DNA of 64,000 nucleotides from Candidatus Gastranaerophilales bacterium. GTDB lineage: Bacteria; Cyanobacteriota; Vampirovibrionia; Gastranaerophilales; Gastranaerophilaceae. The notes beneath the pieces are model-generated. The model made no database searches, was not told where the DNA came from, and saw nothing but the letters and a program-made list of their open reading frames with translations. Shown here in pieces: positions 33,295-41,852 of this stretch (positions within the stretch are counted from its first letter, which is position 1; each line of letters opens with the position of its first letter). The DNA is taken from NCBI GenBank assembly GCA_944323625.1, contig CALUTD010000004.1, positions 1 through 64,000 on the forward strand, given 5' to 3'. A program made the position numbers and the translations under genes.

Positions 33295-33347
33295 ATTATA
33301 AATTATTTTTTATATTTTTTCAAGTATTTACATGTAAATACTTGAAA
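33295..33347 (-). promoter_or_regulatory. AbiE promoter with 30-bp palindromic operator
   Basis: On the minus strand TTGAAA (33323-33318) and TATAAT (33300-33295) are exactly 17 nt apart, and the -10 ends six bases before the antitoxin ATG. Positions 33318-33347 are a perfect 30-bp palindrome (core TATTTACATGTAAATA) whose proximal end is the -35 box. A dimeric repressor bound there would exclude RNA polymerase. Confidence 0.7.
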
Positions 33348-33418
33348 TATATTTTAAATCTTAATAAACATTCTCTAATGCTTATCAAGCTAAGTATTAA
33401 TTTACATCGGAATAATTT

Positions 33419-33763
33419 TTACCATTTTTTGAATATAAAGAAAACGGCAAGAATTATGCAGGCAAAGCCGGCAAGATAATTCCATCTGAATTCTTCTTTC
33501 AAATACAATATGGAAAAGAAACTGAAAACAATTAGAGTAATTACTTCCTGAATAGTTTTTAATTGTGCGGCCGTAAAAAATTCATGTCCGATTCTGTTTG
33601 CCGGCACTTGGAAACAGTATTCTAAAAATGCAATCCCCCAGCTTATGAGTATTACAATCCATAGTGCGCTGTTTTTGTATTTCAAATGACCGTACCAAGC
33701 AAATGTCATAAATATATTGGATATTGTAAGCAATATTATAGGTAAAAATTGTCTAGATATCAT
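33419..33763 (-). CDS. DUF486-family membrane protein
   Basis: This 114-residue protein has four hydrophobic helices and the family-typical segments TFAWYGHLKYKN, FLEYCFQVPANRIGH and LKTIQEVITLIVFSFFSILY. DUF486 proteins are small inner-membrane proteins resembling half-size drug/metabolite transporters; their substrate is unknown. The start overlaps the rsmG stop by 4 nt, so it is translated from the same transcript. Confidence 0.9.
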   Translation of the reverse strand: MISRQFLPIILLTISNIFMTFAWYGHLKYKNSALWIVILISWGIAFLEYCFQVPANRIGHEFFTAAQLKTIQEVITLIVFSFFSILYLKEEFRWNYLAGFACIILAVFFIFKKW

Positions 33764-34467
33764 AACGGTTTCTTCTTTATTAATGTATTTTTTCTCGGAT
33801 AGGAGGAAGGTATATCTTTTTGTTTTTTAAAAATTAAAAGATATCTTTTTGGGTTTTCTTCTATGGGAAGATTATATTCTATTGTATCAATCAGAGTTGT
33901 GTTTAAAAGTTGCAGTGCCCGTTTTGCATTTATAAGTTCTTCTTGTGCTTTTATTGATTTATAAGCTATAAAATAACTTCCCGTTTTTACAAAAGGCAGC
34001 GAATATTCAAGTATAACTCTTAATTCCGCAAGGGCTCTGGTTGTGACTATGTCAAAACTGTTTTTAAAGCGCCCGTCCAAATCTTCAATTCTTGAATTTA
34101 TTGTATTTATATTTTGCACTTCAAGTTCTTGTTTTATAGTATCTATGAAATTTAACTTCTTTTTTACTGAGTCAAGTGCAAATACATTTATATTCTTAAA
34201 GTACATTGCAGCAGGCAGTGAGGGGAAACCTCCCCCTGTTCCGATATCAAGAAGTTTTATTTTTTTTTCGTTTTTTTCATATTTTTGAATAAATAAATTT
34301 AGAGCTAAACTGTCATATATATGCTTTTCAAATAATATTGAAGTATCATTTTTGCTTATAAGATTCACATTTTTGTTATATTCCAAAAACATGCTTATAT
34401 ATTTATCAAACAATAATTTTTGTGTTTCATCAAATTCTATATTCAGCTTTGTAAGTTTTTCGTACAT
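33760..34467 (-). CDS. rsmG: 16S rRNA (guanine527-N7) methyltransferase
   Basis: This 235-residue GidB/RsmG protein has the SAM-binding motif LLDIGTGGGFPSLPAAMYF, preceded by the family-specific helix NVNLISKNDTSILFEKHIYD, and a later RALAELRVILEYSLPFV segment. It methylates G527 in 16S rRNA. In many genomes it neighbours gidA/parAB, but here it sits between a P-loop/TPR protein gene and the DUF486 gene, overlapping both, as one transcription unit. Confidence 0.95.
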   Translation of the reverse strand: MYEKLTKLNIEFDETQKLLFDKYISMFLEYNKNVNLISKNDTSILFEKHIYDSLALNLFIQKYEKNEKKIKLLDIGTGGGFPSLPAAMYFKNINVFALDSVKKKLNFIDTIKQELEVQNINTINSRIEDLDGRFKNSFDIVTTRALAELRVILEYSLPFVKTGSYFIAYKSIKAQEELINAKRALQLLNTTLIDTIEYNLPIEENPKRYLLIFKKQKDIPSSYPRKNTLIKKKPL

Positions 34468-37010
34468 TATTTCTTTTTCTTTATTTCTTCCAAAAGGCTA
34501 TTAAATTGATATTCTCCTGTAATAATTTTAATTTTACTTATTTTATTATTAATTTTAGCATTAAATTCTTCTTCAGAGTGTTTCGGTACTAAATTTTTTG
34601 AAAGAATATATGATTTTAATGCTCTTTTATAATCGCCTGTTTCTAAATAAAAGTCACCGAGTTCAAAATATACATTTACCGTATAGCTAATATCATCAAA
34701 CCTTTTTGCCGAACTTAGCGCTTTCATTAAATATTCATAAGTTCTTTCACTTGATTCAGGTTTATATAATGCTGCAAGCTTTGTATAAGAATAGTATAAA
34801 CCTTCATAATTATTAACCTTTTTATCTGCTTCAACAGCAAGTTCATAATACATTTTGGCAGAAGTTATATTTTTATTTTCTTTAGAAAGTTCTGCCAAAT
34901 TTGTATAAGCAGATGACAAATACATATTTACAGAAGGGTCAGAAGATGACTGAATACATCTTAAATAGTATTTTAGCGCCATATCTGTATGTTTTGTGTC
35001 ATCAAGTAAAATAGCATATTTGAAGTAGCATTCTGATAATAATGATATATCAGAATATTTTTCTGCATGTTTTAAAGCCATTTGAACATATTTTATCGCA
35101 GAGTTAATATCCATATTATTATCATCAATTTCGGATAAATCCAAATAAACTCTTATTACCGTTTTAGCATCAGTACCCGAAGGCGAATATAAAATTCTTT
35201 TATATATTTCTTTTGCTTTATCAAATTTGTATATTTCAGAATATATTTTTGCAATGCATAAAAGTATTTCATTTGCTTGTTGAGGTGATTGTTCCAAATA
35301 CAATTCATAAGCTTTCTCGTAGAGTCTGACAGCTTCATCGGTATCCTGAATTTTTTTATGGCAAACTGCGAGTCTTGTATATATTATCGGTTCTTTTTTA
35401 TTAAATGTTATATCATCAGTATATGTAAGCGCTTTTTTATAATATAAAATTGCACTCGAAAAATTGAATGCTTTTTCATAATTTTGAGCAATATTAAAAT
35501 AATCATCTAGACTGTCGGGAATATTGTCTGAAGTATTTAATGTCAAAGATGGGGAATCGTTGTTATTTATATTCGTTGAAATTTCCTGCATTTCTTTTGA
35601 AAGATTGTCATAACGAGAAGAAATATTTAATAATTTTGAATCTTCGTTAGATAATTCAAAACCTTTAGATTGAGGAGTAACTCTTTTTTGTATTTTTGAT
35701 ATATATCTCTTTTCTGATGTATTTTTCTTTTTTTCCATACCGGTTTCATAACCGCTTGTTCTGGAATAGCTTAAATAATTGAAATCTTGTGTTTCTATAT
35801 TGGTCTTATTTTTACCTGATTTCATTATTTCTTCATTAATCATGCTTATTTTTTTTGTATGAAACGCAATTTCCTGCCTCATTGTAAGACGGGATAAAAA
35901 CAATTCTCTTTCAAACGGTTTTAGGGGCAGTTCATTTTCATATAAGTTTATTAAATATTTATGTATATTTATTTTTGTTTCATTGTTAATCTGTTTTTTT
36001 ATTTCGCTTTTCATATAATCTTTAATATAGTATTGTCCGAATTTTTCGGTTATTATATGTTTTTGCATTAAAAATAAAATGTCATCTTCATCTGCAATTT
36101 TACGGTTAATTATAAAATCTTTAGAAACTCCGTGTCTTAATGCAGTTAGAAATATTAAAAATTTTATATATTTATCAGAAGAAAATGATAGCAATTTTGA
36201 AAGGAGAAATTCTAAAAAATTCTTTGCTGACTTTTTATATTCGGAATAAAATATTGCAAGAGAAATATCTAGCATTTCCATTATTAAAACAGATAGTTCC
36301 AAAAGTAAGTAATGACCTCTTGTTTCTTTGTAGATTTCTTCTATTTCATATTTTCCGCTTTGTATAGAATATTGGGCTAAATACTCAACAACCTCTTCTT
36401 TTGTAAGAGCTTTAAGCTTATATTCCGTTGAGGATTCCTGTGAAATTAAGTTTTCTTGTTTAAAACTTCTTGAACATATTAAAACTTTTATTTTCTCAAA
36501 ACGGCTCAAATAGTTAATAAAGTCTAAAATATCTTTTTGAGTATCTTTACTTCTCATATTTATTTCGAACGAATCGAAAATAAACAGCATAGGTACATTG
36601 CAATATTTTACATAGGCGTTAATTTTTTCTGAAAATACATTTGTTTCAATTTTTGGTAAAATAACTTTCTTTTCATTATGATATATTGAAAAATTTTTAA
36701 ATAATGAAAGCAGTACATCATCTAAATTTATTGCTTCTTGATAAGAATTTCTGAAAACAAGAACATCATCATTTACAAAATTGATTATTGAATCTGCAAC
36801 ATAGGTTTTTCCTGTGCCCATAAAACCATTCAATATAAATATGTTTTCATTTGAGTTTAAAAACTTTAAAACGTGGAAAATAGCATCTATATTGTGTTTT
36901 AGAATGAAATTATTGTCTTTAAACGTCATAAAATTTTCAAGTTCCGCAATAGTACCGGCGTAACTTGACAGTTGTTCTTTTATACTCTCTTTAAGAAAAT
37001 TGTAATTCAT
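34467..37010 (-). CDS. P-loop NTPase with C-terminal TPR array (STAND-like)
   Basis: This 847-residue protein has an N-terminal NTPase with Walker A GFMGTGKT (62-69), Walker B MLFIFD (141-146) and a sensor-like VLICSRS, arranged as in STAND or related AAA-type ATPases. A helical linker (about 230-420) and a low-complexity polar stretch (400-500) follow. At least seven tetratricopeptide repeats (about 505-830) include YYKKALTYTDD, LYEKAYELYLEQSPQ and YYLRCIQSS. STAND proteins are usually signal-sensing switches. Its place upstream of rsmG in one operon suggests a fixed lineage gene rather than a mobile defence island, but ligand and output are unknown. Confidence 0.75.
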   Translation of the reverse strand: MNYNFLKESIKEQLSSYAGTIAELENFMTFKDNNFILKHNIDAIFHVLKFLNSNENIFILNGFMGTGKTYVADSIINFVNDDVLVFRNSYQEAINLDDVLLSLFKNFSIYHNEKKVILPKIETNVFSEKINAYVKYCNVPMLFIFDSFEINMRSKDTQKDILDFINYLSRFEKIKVLICSRSFKQENLISQESSTEYKLKALTKEEVVEYLAQYSIQSGKYEIEEIYKETRGHYLLLELSVLIMEMLDISLAIFYSEYKKSAKNFLEFLLSKLLSFSSDKYIKFLIFLTALRHGVSKDFIINRKIADEDDILFLMQKHIITEKFGQYYIKDYMKSEIKKQINNETKINIHKYLINLYENELPLKPFERELFLSRLTMRQEIAFHTKKISMINEEIMKSGKNKTNIETQDFNYLSYSRTSGYETGMEKKKNTSEKRYISKIQKRVTPQSKGFELSNEDSKLLNISSRYDNLSKEMQEISTNINNNDSPSLTLNTSDNIPDSLDDYFNIAQNYEKAFNFSSAILYYKKALTYTDDITFNKKEPIIYTRLAVCHKKIQDTDEAVRLYEKAYELYLEQSPQQANEILLCIAKIYSEIYKFDKAKEIYKRILYSPSGTDAKTVIRVYLDLSEIDDNNMDINSAIKYVQMALKHAEKYSDISLLSECYFKYAILLDDTKHTDMALKYYLRCIQSSSDPSVNMYLSSAYTNLAELSKENKNITSAKMYYELAVEADKKVNNYEGLYYSYTKLAALYKPESSERTYEYLMKALSSAKRFDDISYTVNVYFELGDFYLETGDYKRALKSYILSKNLVPKHSEEEFNAKINNKISKIKIITGEYQFNSLLEEIKKKK

Positions 37011-37067
37011 ATTCTTATTCTATTATATTATGCCTTGAATTTGAATATCTTAAACAGAGTATTTATT

Positions 37068-37229
37068 TTAATCTGTTACAATTGCCAAGTTTACCGTAAA
37101 GTATTTATCATCAAAATCGGTAATTGCCCATCTTAAAACATCAAGGCCTGTTTTTTTTAATTCGTTTTCTATATATTCCGATGTAAATTCTTCAGGAACT
37201 TTAACTTTAATTTCTTTTGTAGTAATCAT
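37068..37229 (-). CDS. 53-residue protein translationally coupled to glmS
   Basis: The ATG overlaps the glmS stop as TAATG, a standard coupling arrangement. The 53 residues start ITTKEIKVKVPEEFTSEYIE and continue to a beta-like end (DDKYFTVNLAIVTD). There is no signal peptide or membrane helix. The family is not recognised. The fold looks like a small alpha/beta unit that could bind or regulate GlmS or another amino-sugar enzyme, but that rests only on position. Confidence 0.6.
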   Translation of the reverse strand: MITTKEIKVKVPEEFTSEYIENELKKTGLDVLRWAITDFDDKYFTVNLAIVTD

Positions 37230-39076
37230 TATTCCACCGTAACAGATTTTGCTAAGTTTCTTGGTTGGTCAACATCTTTGCCTAAAAATTCAGCAATATA
37301 ATAAGCCAACAGTTGCAGAGGTACACAAGTAAGTGCAGGCGAAAGTATCTCGTTTACCTTTGGTATTTTTATTACAACATCAAATATATTTTTTAAATTA
37401 TCATCATTAGATGAAGTTAAAGCAATTAGTTTTGCATTCCTTGCTTTTGCTTCCTCGCAATTTGAAAGGATTTTTTCATAGGTTATACCGCCCGGAATTA
37501 ATACGGCAAGAACCGGCATGGTTTCATCAAGCATTGCAATAGGACCATGTTTAAGTTCTCCTGCCGGATATCCCGTCGCATTTATATAACTTATTTCTTT
37601 CAATTTTAATGCTCCTTCATAAGCAGTTGAAAGATTAATTCCTCTTGATATATATATGAAATTTTTATATGAAGAGAACTTTCTCGCACAATTCTGAATG
37701 GGCTTTAAATCCGACAATATTTCTTCAATTTTGGATGGTATTTGAATCAGTTCGTGTTTTAAATTTTTCAAAGATTGTTTATCAACTGTTTCTTTTATTT
37801 CCGCTAAATAAATTGCAAGAAGATAAAAAGAAATTAATTGAGCACTGTATGATTTTGTTGCCGCAACACTGACTTCAATACCGGCGTTAACAGGAATTAA
37901 ACTGTCTGCAAGTCTTGCCATATTTGAATCGGGTCTGTTTGTTATTATTAAAACATGGGCTTTTTTTTCTTTTGCCTGTTTTATAGCCGTTATGGTATCT
38001 GCAGTTTCTCCTGATTGAGATACGCCTATTACGAGTGTTGAAGAATCAGTTGTTGTTCTTCGATAAATATATTCGCTTGAAGCTTCAACTTCGACCGAAA
38101 TGCCTGCTAAATCTTCTATTAAATATTTGCCTGCAAGTGCTGCATGTAATGACGTACCGCAAGCTATAATCTGAATCTTATTTAAATTTTTTAAAATTTC
38201 TTTATCAAGCTTTACTTCATTTAAGATAACAGGTTCATCAATATCATACAGTTTTCCGTTTAACACATTTCTTATTACATCGGGCTGTTCATGAATTTCT
38301 TTTAACATAAAATGTTTATAGCCTAATTTGCTAAGTGCAACGGGTTCCCAAGGGAGAATTTCCGTTTTCTTTACTAATTCTTTTCCGTTTATATCTGTTA
38401 TTTTTACCTTATCTTTTGTAACAACCGCAATTTCATTATCTTCCAAATATATAGTTTTTTTTGTGTATTCAATAATTGCCGGGATATCGCTTGCAATAAA
38501 GTTTTCACCTTCTCCGAGCCCTATTACCATTGGTGCATGTTTTCTTGCCCCGACTATTAAATCGGGAGTATCTTTATGCATAACACATATTGCATAAGCA
38601 CCTTGTAATTTTTTCACAGAGTTTCTCACGGCAATTTCAAGATCCTTTGAATTTGCATACTCATCTGCAACCAAATGAGCAATAGTTTCAGTATCTGTTT
38701 GGGATTTAAATTTACATCCTTTTTTTATCAGTTCTTCTCTTAATTCTTTATAATTTTCAATAATGCCGTTATGAACTACAACAAGCCTTCCGCATGTACA
38801 AGTATGAGGGTGTGCGTTAACTAAAGAAGGACTGCCGTGAGTGGCCCATCTGATGTGACCTATTCCCGATGAAGGATGTTTTAATTCGTATTTTTTAGCT
38901 TCAAGCTCATTTTTCAGGTTTATTAATTTACCTAAAGTTTTATATATTCTTAATTCGCCGCAATCTTGAAGCGCCATGCCGGCAGAGTCATATCCTCTGT
39001 ACTCAAGATTTGTAAGCCCATTCAAAATAACACTGACAACATCTCTGTATCCTACATAACCGACAATTCCGCACAT
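37229..39076 (-). CDS. glmS: Glutamine-fructose-6-phosphate aminotransferase
   Basis: This 615-residue GlmS has a class II glutaminase domain with Cys2 (MCGIVGYVGYRDV, LEYRGYDSAG), then two SIS sugar-isomerase domains (ACGTSLHAALAGKYL, GVSQSGETADTI, ELKHGPIAMLDE) and the C-terminal DQPRNLAKSVTVE. It makes glucosamine-6-phosphate, the entry to peptidoglycan, LPS and the glycan cluster. A GAGGGAAGAAG Shine-Dalgarno precedes the ATG. The leader is short, with no room for a glmS ribozyme-sized element in the about 130 nt to the upstream terminator. Confidence 0.97.
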   Translation of the reverse strand: MCGIVGYVGYRDVVSVILNGLTNLEYRGYDSAGMALQDCGELRIYKTLGKLINLKNELEAKKYELKHPSSGIGHIRWATHGSPSLVNAHPHTCTCGRLVVVHNGIIENYKELREELIKKGCKFKSQTDTETIAHLVADEYANSKDLEIAVRNSVKKLQGAYAICVMHKDTPDLIVGARKHAPMVIGLGEGENFIASDIPAIIEYTKKTIYLEDNEIAVVTKDKVKITDINGKELVKKTEILPWEPVALSKLGYKHFMLKEIHEQPDVIRNVLNGKLYDIDEPVILNEVKLDKEILKNLNKIQIIACGTSLHAALAGKYLIEDLAGISVEVEASSEYIYRRTTTDSSTLVIGVSQSGETADTITAIKQAKEKKAHVLIITNRPDSNMARLADSLIPVNAGIEVSVAATKSYSAQLISFYLLAIYLAEIKETVDKQSLKNLKHELIQIPSKIEEILSDLKPIQNCARKFSSYKNFIYISRGINLSTAYEGALKLKEISYINATGYPAGELKHGPIAMLDETMPVLAVLIPGGITYEKILSNCEEAKARNAKLIALTSSNDDNLKNIFDVVIKIPKVNEILSPALTCVPLQLLAYYIAEFLGKDVDQPRNLAKSVTVE

Positions 39077-39212
39077 AAACTTCTTCCCTCTTATTTCCTC
39101 TTATAAATAATATAATACATTATAAATTTTTAAAAGATATTAAATTATTATAAAATTTTGTCCAAAAAAGTTTTTATAAGAAAAGATACAATTTCCTTTT
39201 CATTACAATAAA

Positions 39213-39237
39213 AAAACTGCCATTTTGAGGCAGTTTT
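39213..39237 (-). terminator. Terminator of the micro-ORF transcript
   Basis: AAAACTGCC (39213-39221) pairs perfectly with GGCAGTTTT (39229-39237) with a 7-nt loop. Reading leftward the stem is followed by a run of Ts, so it ends minus-strand transcription after the 42-residue ORF and insulates glmS. Confidence 0.75.
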
Positions 39238-39254
39238 AAATGTCACTTAACAAT

Positions 39255-39383
39255 TTACTTTATATAAAGAGATTTCTTTATAAGCAAACTGTAAGCATCG
39301 AGGTCTGTACCAAAAGCACTAAAATTACCTAAAAGTAATCGAAGCTTTTTGATTACCTCGTCGTGTTTGTCTTGTGTTTTCAT
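39255..39383 (-). CDS. 42-residue micro-protein, tandem paralogue 2
   Basis: The ORF starts MKTQDKHDEVIKKLRLLLGN and ends with a DLDAYSLLIKKSLYIK helix. It aligns loosely with the neighbouring 43-residue ORF: a Val/Leu-(I/L)KK(L/I) helix, then D(L/V)D(A/I)Y..L...K.L. A good intrinsic terminator follows 18 nt after its stop. It is not recognised. It could be one strand of a two-component small system or diverged duplicates. Coding is supported mainly by the shared pattern and by the operon-like layout. Confidence 0.45.
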   Translation of the reverse strand: MKTQDKHDEVIKKLRLLLGNFSAFGTDLDAYSLLIKKSLYIK

Positions 39384-39493
39384 TTACGCATCCTTATTTT
39401 TCCTTGCAACTATATTTTTTAAAAAATCACCCTTTCTATTTTTATAAAAACAATCATTAACACTAAAAAAATTTCTAAAAGCAGATGTATGAA

Positions 39494-39625
39494 CTATCCG
39501 CTTAATATTTTTTCTTCTACCAATACGGCATATATATCAACGTCCAGTTTTATATTATCGATATCATCAATAATTTTTTTTAACTCAAAACTAACATCCT
39601 GAATGTCAATTGATTCATTATTCAT
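39494..39625 (-). CDS. 43-residue micro-protein, tandem paralogue 1
   Basis: The ORF MNNESIDIQDVSFELKKIID and onward ends DVDIYAVLVEEKILSG. It has a clear Shine-Dalgarno (GGAGAA, nine bases before the ATG). It is followed 110 nt later by a similar 42-residue ORF and then a terminator. The protein is acidic and helical, with no signal or membrane segment and no recognised family. Confidence 0.5.
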   Translation of the reverse strand: MNNESIDIQDVSFELKKIIDDIDNIKLDVDIYAVLVEEKILSG

Positions 39626-39786
39626 TTGAATTCTCCAATTAATCTACTGAGTATAATATCGGCATAGGCAATATAAAACTTTAGTATTTAAATTGAAATG
39701 TTACAAAAGATAACAATAATTTTTCGATTGAAAAAACAAAGCGCTTTTGATATCCTATTTTATAGGAGTTTTGGAGAATAAATATC

Positions 39787-41082
39787 ATGACTACACAAAT
39801 TATTGAAGCAAAAAAAGGCAATATAACTCCCGAGATGGAATATGTTGCAAATCAGGAAGATATAGATGTTAATTTGTTAAGAGAAAAAGTTGCAAATGGG
39901 CGTGTTGTTATATTAAAAAATAATTCACGCGAAAATGTAACACCAGTCGGTGTTGGTGAAGGACTCACGGTAAAAATAAATGCAAATATAGGAACATCTT
40001 TTGAAAGAAGTTCAACAGAAGAAGAAATACAAAAAGTTAAAATTATTGAAAAAACCGGTGCTCATGTACTAATGGATTTATCTACCGGGCATGATATAGA
40101 TAAAACAAGACTTGCAATAATTAAGTCGACTAATTTGCCGATAGGAACAGTACCTATGTATCAGGCGGGCAAAGAAGCAATTGATGAATATAATGATTTA
40201 GGCAGATTGAGTAAAGATAAATTATTTTCAGATATAGAAAAACACTGCAGAACAGGTGTAGATTTCATTACGGTACATTGTGGAGTTACTAAATTTGTAG
40301 TTGATGCACTTGAAAAACAGGGCAGAGTTACTGATATTGTTAGCCGCGGCGGTTCAATGCTTGCATGCTGGATAAAGGCTACCGGAAAAGAAAATCCGTT
40401 ATATGAATATTATGATGAACTTTTAGATATTGCAAAAACTTATGATGTTACATTATCTTTAGGCGACGGGTTAAGACCGGGGGCGGGGCATGATGCGGGT
40501 GACAGAGCTCAGGTCGCGGAAACTATAGTTTTAGGTGAACTCGTTAAAAGAGCAAGAGAAGCGGGAGTTCAGTCCATGGTTGAGGGCCCAGGGCATGTAC
40601 CCTTAAATAAAATTCCTGCAATGATGGAAACAATAAAGATTTTGACCGATTATGCACCATTATACGTTTTAGGGCCTTTAGTAACGGATATAGCCCCCGG
40701 GTATGACCATATAACTGCTGCAATAGGAGGAACACTTGCCGCTTATCACGGTGCCGACTTCCTTTGCTATGTTACACCGGCCGAACACATAAGCCTTCCC
40801 AATGCTAAACAGGTTAGAGACGGTATTATTACAAGTTTAATTGCAGCGCATGCAGCAGATGTAGCAAGAGGCAATAAAAAAGCAATTGAAAGAGACAGAT
40901 TAATGTCAGTTGCAAGAAAAAACCTTGATTGGGACGGACAGGCAAAGTATGCAATTGATAAATGTGTATTTGAAAGTATAATGAACGGAAAACCCTGCAC
41001 AATGTGCGGACAGTATTGCAGTATGAAGATATTTAAAGAATATTTTTCTGATTCTCCGAAATTGCAAAAAGAAACTGTATAA
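39787..41082 (+). CDS. thiC: Phosphomethylpyrimidine synthase ThiC
   Basis: This 431-residue ThiC of the short clade has the family blocks LTVKINANIGTS, VHCGVTKFVVD, LSLGDGLRPGAGHDAGDRAQ, EGPGHVPLNKIP, LGPLVTDIAPGYDHITAAIG and a C-terminal cluster motif CTMCGQYC (CX2CX3C as read, versus CX2CX4C in the long form). It rearranges aminoimidazole ribotide to HMP phosphate in thiamine synthesis by radical SAM chemistry. The Shine-Dalgarno GGAG is ten bases upstream. The leader contains no recognisable TPP riboswitch. It converges with the methyltransferase gene. Confidence 0.95.
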   Translation: MTTQIIEAKKGNITPEMEYVANQEDIDVNLLREKVANGRVVILKNNSRENVTPVGVGEGLTVKINANIGTSFERSSTEEEIQKVKIIEKTGAHVLMDLSTGHDIDKTRLAIIKSTNLPIGTVPMYQAGKEAIDEYNDLGRLSKDKLFSDIEKHCRTGVDFITVHCGVTKFVVDALEKQGRVTDIVSRGGSMLACWIKATGKENPLYEYYDELLDIAKTYDVTLSLGDGLRPGAGHDAGDRAQVAETIVLGELVKRAREAGVQSMVEGPGHVPLNKIPAMMETIKILTDYAPLYVLGPLVTDIAPGYDHITAAIGGTLAAYHGADFLCYVTPAEHISLPNAKQVRDGIITSLIAAHAADVARGNKKAIERDRLMSVARKNLDWDGQAKYAIDKCVFESIMNGKPCTMCGQYCSMKIFKEYFSDSPKLQKETV

Positions 41083-41096
41083 TCAAAATCATGGAT

Positions 41097-41852
41097 TTAA
41101 GTGTTATGTTTGCTTAGTTCATAAAATATAATCGAAGCACAGACTGCCACATTTAAAGATTCGACGTTGTTTGTCATATCAAGATGTATATTGTAGTCAG
41201 AAATATTTATTAATTCACTGCTTAGCCCTTTTGCTTCAGAGCCAAGCATAATTGTAAGCTTGTTTATTTTTGAACATTGATTCAGAGAAATATTATTATT
41301 TCTTGAAAGTGCAGTCGCAACAAAAGTATGTTCAGGTAATAACATTTTTAAATCATTAGTATTTTTTATTGCAATAACGGGAATTTTAAAAAAGTTTCCG
41401 GCACAAGAACGTATAACTTTAGGAGAATATAGTTCCGTACAATCAGAAAATAAAATAATACCTTCAATTCCGAATGCTGCTGCGCTTCTGATTATTGTTC
41501 CTAAATTCCCCGGGTCTGATATATTTTCTAAAAGAGCAATTTTTCTAAAGTTTGGAAATTGTTTTGGGTCAATATTTTTCTTTTTTGCGACAGTTAAAAT
41601 TTCACAAACTGAAGCAGTTGTTGATATTTTTTTCATTGTTTTTTCATTGATATATGTTATATTTGAAGCCTCTTTTGGAATTTGTGCATTTTCTTGCGCA
41701 TAAATATCAACAATCTCTATGTTTGAATATAAACACTCTTCAAGAGCCTTATATCCTTCGGCTATAAACAAGCCCATCTCATCCCGGTATTTTTTTTGAT
41801 GAAGTTTTATAATACTTTTAATTTTTTGCGCTGAAAGTGTTAAATCAGGCAT
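41097..41852 (-). CDS. TrmH/SpoU-family RNA 2'-O-methyltransferase
   Basis: This 251-residue protein has an N-terminal substrate-binding region (KIKSIIKLHQKKYRDEMGLF, IAEGYKALEE) and a SPOUT knot domain with LENISDPGNLGTIIRSAAAF, MLGSEAKGLSSEL and SLNVAVCASIIFYEL. It methylates 2'-hydroxyls in rRNA or tRNA; the target is unknown. It overlaps the 3' end of the M24 peptidase gene by 13 nt and is last in that operon. Confidence 0.92.
   Translation of the reverse strand: MPDLTLSAQKIKSIIKLHQKKYRDEMGLFIAEGYKALEECLYSNIEIVDIYAQENAQIPKEASNITYINEKTMKKISTTASVCEILTVAKKKNIDPKQFPNFRKIALLENISDPGNLGTIIRSAAAFGIEGIILFSDCTELYSPKVIRSCAGNFFKIPVIAIKNTNDLKMLLPEHTFVATALSRNNNISLNQCSKINKLTIMLGSEAKGLSSELINISDYNIHLDMTNNVESLNVAVCASIIFYELSKHNT

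Noticed and set aside
39077-39212. glmS ribozyme
   Set aside because: Space is limited and no core pattern of that ribozyme is seen; the region holds only AT-rich DNA and a terminator.
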